This document shows positions 26,922-33,810 of a stretch of 64,000 bases of DNA, piece by piece (within the stretch, counting starts at the first letter, position 1; the number at the start of each line of letters is the position of its first letter). The notes below the pieces were generated by a model. The model had not been told where the DNA came from. It searched no databases and was given only the letters and a program-made list of their open reading frames with translations. The translations under genes were made by a program, and so were the position numbers. This stretch comes from an uncultured Bacteroidia bacterium (GTDB lineage: Bacteria > Bacteroidota > Bacteroidia > Bacteroidales > UBA932), in NCBI GenBank assembly GCA_902785785.1, contig CADAAA010000002.1:1-64000 (forward strand), given 5' to 3'.

Positions 26922-28259
26922 ATGATTATGGGTATTATGAAAAGCTTTGTTTTCAAACTCCTTTTGGTAGGATTTGCGTTTGCCGGGGCATGCGCATGCG
27001 GCAAGACGGACAGGGTTGACCTCGAAGAGGAACTGGATCCGGAGGTGGTGGAAATCCCGGAAGTCCCTGAAACACCCTCCAATCCTGAGACACCTGTGAC
27101 CCCAGTGTCTCCGGAGGATTTATATGCTTATGTCCCGATCCGTCTGACGTCATCTGATATGGGAATACGTGATGCTTCGAATGAATTCGGGTTTATTGTT
27201 TTCGGCAAGTTGATAAAGGCGGCTGACGGGAAGAAGGATATCGTTTTCTCTCCTCTTAGTCTGTCTCTTGCGTTATCAATGGCTGCTGAAGGTGCAGGCG
27301 GGGAGACTTACGACCAGTTCAGCAGTGTACTTGGTTGGGGTGAGGCTTCCCGCGAGGAAGTGGGAGCGTTCTATGCGAAAATGATCGAGGGGCTTGTTAC
27401 AGCCGATAAGCAGGTCAGCTTTACGTGCAGCAATTCGCTCTGGGCAGCCAAGAACCTCGATATCAAGGAGGCCTATGCCGAGCAACTGTCCAAGTCGTTC
27501 GCGGCGGAGAGTTTCTCTGTCGATTTCGCGCTTTCAGAGACACTGGACCGGATCAACGAATGGTGTGCTTCCAAGACTAACGGCAAGATACAGAAGATGC
27601 TTGACGGGCTGGATGAACAGACCCGTATGATGCTTATAAATGCGTTGCTGTTCAAGGCTCCTTGGAGTGTTGAGTGGCAGGTTGAGAAGGACCGTCCTTT
27701 CCATGGGAGCAATGCCACGGCTGGCAAGGATTTCCTTCACCTTGACGGAAGTTTCTATTATCGTAGATTCGAAGATTATGAGATGGTCGGCGTTCGTTAT
27801 GGCAACGGACTGGCCTACGAGTTTGATGTTATCCTCCCGAACGAGGGAAAGCCTGTTTCGGATATCATGAAATCAGTGGATTCTGAAACGCTTCGTCATT
27901 TGTCCCCGACTCCCGTTGACCTTTTTATCCCCAAGTTTTCTTTGGAGTACAGCACGGGTGATGCTTTCCCGCAATGTCTCGAAGAGCTTGGCCTGAAGCT
28001 TCCGTTCTCGGGAGTCCAGGCGGATTTCTCCGGGATCAGTTCTGAGAAACTGTCTATCAGCAAGGTCATCCAGAAGGCAAGGGTCGATGTGTCCGAGAAT
28101 GGTACAGAGTTCGCTGCCGTGACTGTGATTGGAATGGACGGTTCCGCAGGGGGAGAGGAGCCTAAGAAGGTAGTGTTCGATGCCAACCGTCCCTTTGCGT
28201 TCATTATCCGTGAGACTGACAGCAATGCTGTCTTGCTGATGGGTACGATGTCGGAATAA
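26922..28259 (+). CDS. Serpin-type serine protease inhibitor, lipoprotein
   Basis: The 445-residue product has a lipoprotein signal (AFAGACACGKT); the start is probably the ATG at 26937, giving MKSFVFKLLL. A Glu/Pro/Val-rich linker follows to about residue 65. The serpin core then shows FSPLSLSLALSMAAEGAGG, NALLFKAPWSVEW and KARVDVSENGTEFAAVTVI, ending ANRPFAFIIRE and NAVLLMGTMSE. The hinge ENGT is intact. The loop past the hinge reads VIGMDGSAGGEEPKK, with Ser or a neighbour at the scissile site. It could guard the cell surface against host or own serine proteases, including the subtilase encoded nearby. Confidence 0.92.
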   Translation: MIMGIMKSFVFKLLLVGFAFAGACACGKTDRVDLEEELDPEVVEIPEVPETPSNPETPVTPVSPEDLYAYVPIRLTSSDMGIRDASNEFGFIVFGKLIKAADGKKDIVFSPLSLSLALSMAAEGAGGETYDQFSSVLGWGEASREEVGAFYAKMIEGLVTADKQVSFTCSNSLWAAKNLDIKEAYAEQLSKSFAAESFSVDFALSETLDRINEWCASKTNGKIQKMLDGLDEQTRMMLINALLFKAPWSVEWQVEKDRPFHGSNATAGKDFLHLDGSFYYRRFEDYEMVGVRYGNGLAYEFDVILPNEGKPVSDIMKSVDSETLRHLSPTPVDLFIPKFSLEYSTGDAFPQCLEELGLKLPFSGVQADFSGISSEKLSISKVIQKARVDVSENGTEFAAVTVIGMDGSAGGEEPKKVVFDANRPFAFIIRETDSNAVLLMGTMSE

Positions 28260-28300
28260 CCGTTTTTTGGGGGCTCTCCCCATATTTCGTGATTTTTGGA

Positions 28301-28334
28301 CATAATTATTCTTATATTTGTAAGAATAATTATG
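28301..28334. promoter_or_regulatory. 14-bp palindrome with -7 element in its loop
   Basis: CATAATTATTCTTA (28301-28314) and TAAGAATAATTATG (28321-28334) are perfect inverted copies. The six bases between them complete TATATTTG (28313-28320), an exact TAnnTTTG match. It lies 32 bases before the Fe-S gene. It could be an operator covering the promoter of the redox cluster, or a terminator for the serpin gene, because TCTTTTTT follows. Confidence 0.55.
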
Positions 28335-28365
28335 TCTTTTTTAATGCACTAATACAAACCTTCTT

Positions 28366-29910
28366 ATGCTTAAGAAAACCAGAATCGCGCTCGCAGCCGT
28401 CTTCTTCGTTGGTATCACCCTGCTGCTCGTGGGCATCGGACAGCAATGGTGGGGCTGGATGGCCAAGTTGCAGTTCCTGCCGGCCTGCCTCGCCCTCAAT
28501 GTGGCGGTCATCGTGGCGCTCGTGCTGCTGACATTCGTCTGCGGCAGGATCTATTGTTCCGTCATCTGTCCTCTCGGTGTGTATCAGGACCTGGTGCTGT
28601 GGGTCCGCCGCACGCTCGGGAAGTTCCAGATGAAGCGCTTTGCCCGCCGCGCCGCCAAGGCCAAGGCCGCGGGCAAGCCCGTACCCAAACTTGAACGCCG
28701 CCTCGGCAAGACCTTCGGATACAAGCCTGAACACAAGGCTCTCCGTTACGGCATCTGGGGTGTTTTCGTACTTTGCCTGATACTCGGAATCCAGGTACTC
28801 GTTGCCTTGATTGCCCCTTATAGTGCTTATGGACGCATCGTTACGAGCATCGTCAATCCTGTCGGATGGGTGGTTCCGCTGATTGCTTTCCTGACCCTGG
28901 CCTGCGTGACTTACCTTGCCTGGACCGACGGACGTTCATGGTGCAACAATATCTGCCCTGTGGGCACGACGCTGAGTTTCATATCGCGCTTCTCGCTGTT
29001 CCGCATGGCGATCGATGAGAGCAAGTGCATCTCCTGCGGCAAATGCTACAAGAACTGCAAGGCCTCCTGCATCGACGGGGAAGCACACAAGGTCGACTGC
29101 TCGCGCTGTGTGGTCTGTTTCGACTGCGTCGAGCAGTGCTCTGAAGGAGCGTTGAAGCTTCGCTTCGCCTACGGCTCCAAGCCCGCGGCCAAGGCCGTTC
29201 CGGCCCCTGCCGCGGCTCCGGCTCCGGCCGAGCCCGTCGCTCCGAGCGAAGCGAAGGAGTCTGCCTCCGAGGCCCCGGATGCCGGCAAGCGCGCATTCAT
29301 GCTGGGTGCCCTTATGGCGGGTTCCGCCGCCCTGCTTCACGCCCAGGAGGGCGAGAAGACTGACGGCGGTCTGGCCGCCATCCTTCCCAAGAAGGCTCCG
29401 AAGCGCGAGCAGCGCCTCGTCCCTCCGGGAGCTGAGAGCGCGAAGCATTTCTACAAGCATTGCACCGCCTGCCAGCTGTGCGTGGCCAACTGCCCCAACA
29501 ATGTGCTCCGTCCGAGCACCGATCCCGGCCACCTGATGCAGCCCAAGATGGATTTCGACCGCGGCTTCTGCCGTCCGGAGTGTACGAACTGCTCGCAGGT
29601 CTGTCCCGCCGGAGCCATCCTTCCCATCACTAAGGAAGAGAAGTCCATGATCCATATCGGTCGCGCGGTTGTTGACTACGATCTCTGTATCGCCAATACC
29701 CAGGGCGTGGACTGCGGTTCCTGCGCGTCCCATTGCCCTGCAGGAGCCATTTCGATGGTCCGCAAGGTCAAGGATGACCGCCAGTCTCCGCTCATTCCCA
29801 GCGTCATCGAGGACCGTTGTATCGGCTGCGGCAAGTGCGAGTACCTTTGCCCTTCGCGTCCGATCAGCGCCATCCATGTTGAAGGCCTTGTCTCACACAT
29901 AAAGGAGTAG
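28366..29910 (+). CDS. Membrane-bound polyferredoxin (NapH-like and NapG-like parts in one chain)
   Basis: The 514-residue product starts with membrane helices carrying the NapH/NosR-type motif CGRIYCSVICPLGVYQD (about residues 59-75). More helices and WCNNICPVG follow. Then come ferredoxin motifs CISCGKCYKNC and CSRCVVCFDCVEQC, an Ala/Pro-rich linker, a hydrophobic AFMLGALMAGSAALL segment, and three to four further clusters (CTACQLCVANCP, CTNCSQVCP, CASHCP, CIGCGKCEYLCP). It looks like an electron conduit from the quinone pool or cytoplasm to the periplasmic side. Its partners are probably the two exported reductases encoded directly downstream (5-base gap). Confidence 0.85.
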   Translation: MLKKTRIALAAVFFVGITLLLVGIGQQWWGWMAKLQFLPACLALNVAVIVALVLLTFVCGRIYCSVICPLGVYQDLVLWVRRTLGKFQMKRFARRAAKAKAAGKPVPKLERRLGKTFGYKPEHKALRYGIWGVFVLCLILGIQVLVALIAPYSAYGRIVTSIVNPVGWVVPLIAFLTLACVTYLAWTDGRSWCNNICPVGTTLSFISRFSLFRMAIDESKCISCGKCYKNCKASCIDGEAHKVDCSRCVVCFDCVEQCSEGALKLRFAYGSKPAAKAVPAPAAAPAPAEPVAPSEAKESASEAPDAGKRAFMLGALMAGSAALLHAQEGEKTDGGLAAILPKKAPKREQRLVPPGAESAKHFYKHCTACQLCVANCPNNVLRPSTDPGHLMQPKMDFDRGFCRPECTNCSQVCPAGAILPITKEEKSMIHIGRAVVDYDLCIANTQGVDCGSCASHCPAGAISMVRKVKDDRQSPLIPSVIEDRCIGCGKCEYLCPSRPISAIHVEGLVSHIKE

Positions 29911-29914
29911 AGCC

Positions 29915-31252
29915 ATGAAAGATTTTTCCAGAAGAGATTTCATGAAGGCGGCGGGCGCCGGTGCGCTTGCGCTCGGTGCGGCCGCGGCCTGCAAGCCAGG
30001 CGGCAAGGGAAAGGACAACCGGGATGCCGAGATTACTGAGGGCATGCCTCTCAGGACCAATCCCAATACCGGTGACAAGGTATCGATACTTGGCTATGGC
30101 TGCATGCGCTGGCAGATGACTGCAGGCCCAGACGGGAAGCAGGTAGTGGACCAGGAGTCTGTCAATCAGTTGGTTGACCATGCCCTTGCAAATGGCGTCA
30201 ATTATTTCGACACATCCCCGGTGTATCTGCAGGGCCAGTCCGAGGCTGCTGCGGGCATCGCCCTGTCGCGTCATCCCCGCAACAGCTATTTCCTCGCAAC
30301 CAAGCTCTCCAACCAGTCCGGTGACGCATCTTACGAGCGTTCCCTCAAGATGTATCAGGACTCTTTCAAGAACCTTCAGACCGACTACATCGACTATTAT
30401 CTGATCCACATTGTCCGAGACGGAGACGACTGGCGTCGCCGTGCGATTGACAACGGCATGATGGATTTCCTCGTGCGTGAGCGGGAGGCCGGCCGTATCC
30501 GCAACCTCGGCCTTTCAGTGCATCCGAGCCGTTCCGGTTTTGATGACATCATGACTTACCACGACAAGTACCACTTCGACTTCTGCCAGATACAGATGAA
30601 CTATGTCGACTGGTACACCGGAGATGCCGAGTATCTGTACTCGGAGCTTGACAAGCGCGGTATCCCGGTGGTCATCATGGAGCCTCTGCTCGGAGGCCAG
30701 CTCAGCAGCGTGCCGAAGGTGGTGGCCGATCAGTTCAAGGAGCGCGAGCCGGAGGCTTCCGTCGCTTCCTGGGCTTTCCGCTTCTGCGGCTCGAAGCCCC
30801 GCGTACTCACAACCCTCAGCGGCATGACCTACATGGAGCACCTTGAGGACAACCTCAAGACCTTCCTGCATTTCAAGCCCCTGAATGATGAGGAGATGGA
30901 GTTCCTGAAAGAGGCTGCCGGCCTGATCCGCAAGTATCCGCTCATCCCCTGTACCAACTGTCAGTACTGCATGCCTTGCCCCTATGGCATTGATATTCCG
31001 ACCATCTTCAAGCATTACAACAGCTGCGTCAATGACGGATTCATCGCCCAGAGCACCGATCAGAAGGACTTCAAGAAGCTGAAGAAGATATATCTGTCGA
31101 CCTACGACAAGGCCGTCGAGACTATCCGTCAGGCGGATCACTGTATCTCGTGCAACACCTGCGTGTCGCATTGTCCGCAGCACATTCGCATCCCCCGTGA
31201 GCTCCGCCGTATCGACAACTACGTCGAAGCCCTCAAGCAGGAAAAACTCTGA
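29915..31252 (+). CDS. Tat-exported aldo/keto reductase with ferredoxin tail (copy 1)
   Basis: The 445-residue product opens with a twin-arginine signal, SRRDFMKAAG, and an Ala-rich stretch ending AAACK that could also be lipidated. The aldo/keto reductase barrel keeps the usual tetrad: Asp and Tyr in NYFDTSPVYLQG, Lys in LATKLSN and His in YYLIH. The C-terminus adds two Fe-S motifs, CTNCQYCMPCPYG and CISCNTCVSHCP. Electrons probably come from the upstream Fe-S protein rather than from NADPH alone, which is inference. The substrate is unknown. Confidence 0.9.
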   Translation: MKDFSRRDFMKAAGAGALALGAAAACKPGGKGKDNRDAEITEGMPLRTNPNTGDKVSILGYGCMRWQMTAGPDGKQVVDQESVNQLVDHALANGVNYFDTSPVYLQGQSEAAAGIALSRHPRNSYFLATKLSNQSGDASYERSLKMYQDSFKNLQTDYIDYYLIHIVRDGDDWRRRAIDNGMMDFLVREREAGRIRNLGLSVHPSRSGFDDIMTYHDKYHFDFCQIQMNYVDWYTGDAEYLYSELDKRGIPVVIMEPLLGGQLSSVPKVVADQFKEREPEASVASWAFRFCGSKPRVLTTLSGMTYMEHLEDNLKTFLHFKPLNDEEMEFLKEAAGLIRKYPLIPCTNCQYCMPCPYGIDIPTIFKHYNSCVNDGFIAQSTDQKDFKKLKKIYLSTYDKAVETIRQADHCISCNTCVSHCPQHIRIPRELRRIDNYVEALKQEKL

Positions 31253-31257
31253 TACCC

Positions 31258-32601
31258 ATGGGAGACATATCCAGACGGGATTTCATCAAGGCTGGCGCCG
31301 GCGCCCTGGTATTGGGCTCGGCGGCAGCCGCATGTAAGTCCGGTTCGGGCGTGAAAGCCGGGGACACGGAAGTGTCCGAAGGCATGCCGCTGCGTACCAA
31401 TCCCAATACGGGCGACAAGGTTTCCCTCCTTGGCTATGGCTGCATGCGGTGGCCCATGAAAAGGGACGAGGCCGGCAATGAAGTCATCGACCAGGAGAAG
31501 GTCAACGAGATGGTCGACTATGCTATCGAGCATGGTGTTAATTATTTCGACTCTGCCCCGGTGTATCTCCAGGGGCAGAGCGAGGCGGCCACAGCCAAGG
31601 CGCTCTCACGCCACCCCCGCGACAGCTACTACATCGCTACCAAACTCTCCAACCACCGTGGTTTCGAACCCACTTATGAGGCTGGTGTAGCCATGTACAG
31701 GCGGTCATTGGCTTTCTACGATACCGACCATATCGATTATTATCTGCTGCACAATGTCCCCGGCATGGAAGCTTTCAGGCAGCGGTTCCTGGATAACGGC
31801 CTGCTGGACTTCCTCCTGAAGGAACGTGCCGAGGGCCGCATCCGCAACCTTGGATTCTCCTTCCATGGCACGGAGAGGGGCCTGGACGAGATCCTTGCCC
31901 TTCATGATACCTATCATTGGGACTTCTGCCAGATACAGATGAACTATGTCGACTGGAATCACGGCAACTACAGCGCTAGGTACGCTTACGAGGAACTGGT
32001 GTCCAGAGGCATCCCCGTGGTCATCATGGAGCCGCTGCTCGGCGGACGCCTGAGCAGCGTCCCAGTGCCAGTGGCCGAACGCTTCAAGGAGAGGGAGCCT
32101 TCCCGCTCCGTCGCCTCCTGGGCGTTCCGCTTCGTCGGCACCATGCCTGGAGTCCTTACGGCTCTCAGCGGCATGACCTACATGGAGCACCTCCAGGACA
32201 ATATTTCCACTTTCGAACGCTTCAAACCGCTTAACGAGGAAGAATTGGAGTTCCTTGAGGAAATGGCCGGCCTGATCAGCAACTACCCGCTAGTGCCGTG
32301 TACGGGCTGCCAGTACTGCATGCCCTGTCCTTACGGCATCGACATCCCTTCCATCTTCAAACACTACAACTCCAGCGTCAACTCCGGCCTCATCGCGCAA
32401 AGCACTGAACAAAAGGATTTCAGGAAACTCAGGAAAGCATATCTCACATCTTACGACAAGGCTGTTGAGACGGTTCGCCAGGCCGACCACTGCATCTCCT
32501 GCAACTCCTGCGTCCCCCGCTGCCCGCAGGGCATTCGCATCCCGCGCGAACTCCGCCGCATCGACAATTACGTCGAATCCCTCAAGCAGGAGACCTTTTA
32601 G
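31258..32601 (+). CDS. Tat-exported aldo/keto reductase with ferredoxin tail (copy 2)
   Basis: The 447-residue product is a clear tandem paralogue of the preceding gene, with shared stretches such as GMPLRTNPNTGDKVS and IPRELRRIDNYVE. It keeps the Tat motif SRRDFIKAG and the tetrad (YFDSAPVYLQG, IATKLSN, YYLLH). It also keeps both Fe-S motifs, CTGCQYCMPCPYG and CISCNSCVPRCPQ. The divergence between copies, for example HIVRDGDD against HNVPGMEA next to the catalytic His, lies in the likely substrate loop and suggests different substrates. It is the last gene of the three-gene cluster. Confidence 0.9.
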   Translation: MGDISRRDFIKAGAGALVLGSAAAACKSGSGVKAGDTEVSEGMPLRTNPNTGDKVSLLGYGCMRWPMKRDEAGNEVIDQEKVNEMVDYAIEHGVNYFDSAPVYLQGQSEAATAKALSRHPRDSYYIATKLSNHRGFEPTYEAGVAMYRRSLAFYDTDHIDYYLLHNVPGMEAFRQRFLDNGLLDFLLKERAEGRIRNLGFSFHGTERGLDEILALHDTYHWDFCQIQMNYVDWNHGNYSARYAYEELVSRGIPVVIMEPLLGGRLSSVPVPVAERFKEREPSRSVASWAFRFVGTMPGVLTALSGMTYMEHLQDNISTFERFKPLNEEELEFLEEMAGLISNYPLVPCTGCQYCMPCPYGIDIPSIFKHYNSSVNSGLIAQSTEQKDFRKLRKAYLTSYDKAVETVRQADHCISCNSCVPRCPQGIRIPRELRRIDNYVESLKQETF

Positions 32602-32670
32602 CTCCTCCCGTGTTGTGCACCTCCGTTTTTCGCGTGGTCACTAATTAGTTGTAAAAGAACGTATTAACTA

Positions 32671-32705
32671 GAACAACTACCCTTGATTAAAAAGGGTAGT
32701 TGTTC
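32671..32705. terminator. Strong hairpin between aldo/keto reductase and transposase genes
   Basis: GAACAACTACCCTT pairs perfectly with AAGGGTAGTTGTTC around a 7-base loop. It lies between convergent genes and could terminate both. It could equally be the end hairpin of the transposase-associated element. GTGGTCAC (32634-32641) and GTGACCAC (32733-32740) flank it as an outer inverted pair. Confidence 0.6.
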
Positions 32706-32719
32706 CTTGTAATAGCCTG

Positions 32720-33640
32720 TTAATCAATGATTTCGTGACCACTATCCATATGAAGGAAACGAAAGATTTTCCTTTTGTCTTTGGTAACGCTGCTTAAGAG
32801 GATGACCAGGCCGAACAACTCTTCTTTTTTCATGAGTTTGAAATTGATGCTCTCCATATTGTGGCCAGCTTTGCGGCATACTTCGATCATGCTCCTGTAT
32901 TCCGAGAAGTCTTCCCATTCCTCTTTTATGTCATGTTCGGATCCGGTGTTTGCATCCATAGCGAACAGTGCATTCTCGAATGTTCCGTAATATGTATTTA
33001 ATGAGCTGTAGTCCAGGAACTTATATCTTGATATGATGTAGTCGGTCAGCTGTCTTTTTTCTTTCCGGTTCAATCCCTTGAACAACATATCCTGAATGCG
33101 ATAGTCCAGAGGTTTTCCTTCTTTGTATAGTCTATCTACATATTTTATCGCCCACTTCATCCGTCTTGACGCTTGATTAAGGACTATCCTTTCTGAGAAA
33201 GGATGGTCTGATCCGTAGTATGCCATCAGATTCCACCGGTAATCGAGAACCCCTTTTGACAACTTTCCGGCTGCTCCATTGTTGTTGATGTATGAAAGAT
33301 TGTTCTTTATGGATTTCCCTCCAATCTTTGGTGCACTGCCAAATGGCTTCTGGAACAATTCTCCGCTACGTCCGTGCTGTATGTTATATCCACGTGTAAA
33401 CAGACTCAAAAGCTCCTGATTGAAAGCTATGAATACTTGTCTGCTGACGACCACCTGCTGGGAATGCGTATGGTTGGGCATTAGGGAGAAGGCATTGGTG
33501 CGGATATGGTATTTCCTTGAAAGACAAGAATAAAGGGTTATGTAAAACAGGCAGTCAGCAATTGAATAGAAAACCATCATACCTCCATATCCTTTTGAGT
33601 AGACATGACAGGGATAACCTTCCTTGAATATTCGTTTCAT
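32720..33640 (-). CDS. REP-associated tyrosine transposase (IS200/HUH-like)
   Basis: The 306-residue product has the IS200-like Y1 fold: the HUH motif appears as SLMPNHTHS near residues 52-60, and the likely tyrosine is in LFTRGYNIQHGRSGELFQ. It is longer than most members; the C-terminal 120 residues are charged and unassigned. The gene is richer in A and T than its neighbours, consistent with horizontal arrival. Such enzymes are usually single-copy and act on REP-like hairpins rather than moving as a classical IS. Palindromes occur on both sides. Confidence 0.82.
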   Translation of the reverse strand: MKRIFKEGYPCHVYSKGYGGMMVFYSIADCLFYITLYSCLSRKYHIRTNAFSLMPNHTHSQQVVVSRQVFIAFNQELLSLFTRGYNIQHGRSGELFQKPFGSAPKIGGKSIKNNLSYINNNGAAGKLSKGVLDYRWNLMAYYGSDHPFSERIVLNQASRRMKWAIKYVDRLYKEGKPLDYRIQDMLFKGLNRKEKRQLTDYIISRYKFLDYSSLNTYYGTFENALFAMDANTGSEHDIKEEWEDFSEYRSMIEVCRKAGHNMESINFKLMKKEELFGLVILLSSVTKDKRKIFRFLHMDSGHEIID

Positions 33641-33693
33641 AGTTTAAGTGTGGTAAATAATTAGCAGATAATCAGAGTATTGTTATGTTTTAA

Positions 33694-33786
33694 TACCCCC
33701 TTCTGGCAGGGGTACTTAAATAGTGTATATCATTGTGATATAGGCATTTGCTTACCACAATAAGTCTGAACCACCTCATGAGGTGG
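33694..33786. repeat. Three palindromes upstream of the transposase gene
   Basis: TACCCC/GGGGTA flank an 8-9 base loop at 33694-33714. TATATCA/TGATATA flank TTG at 33726-33742. CCACCTCATGAGGTGG at 33771-33786 is a perfect 16-bp palindrome. They fill the 170-bp gap between the lptG-fmt gene end and the transposase start. They may be REP-type substrates or regulatory sites. Confidence 0.45.
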
Positions 33787-33810
33787 ATGGGGCGAAACTG
33801 ATTGTATCCG

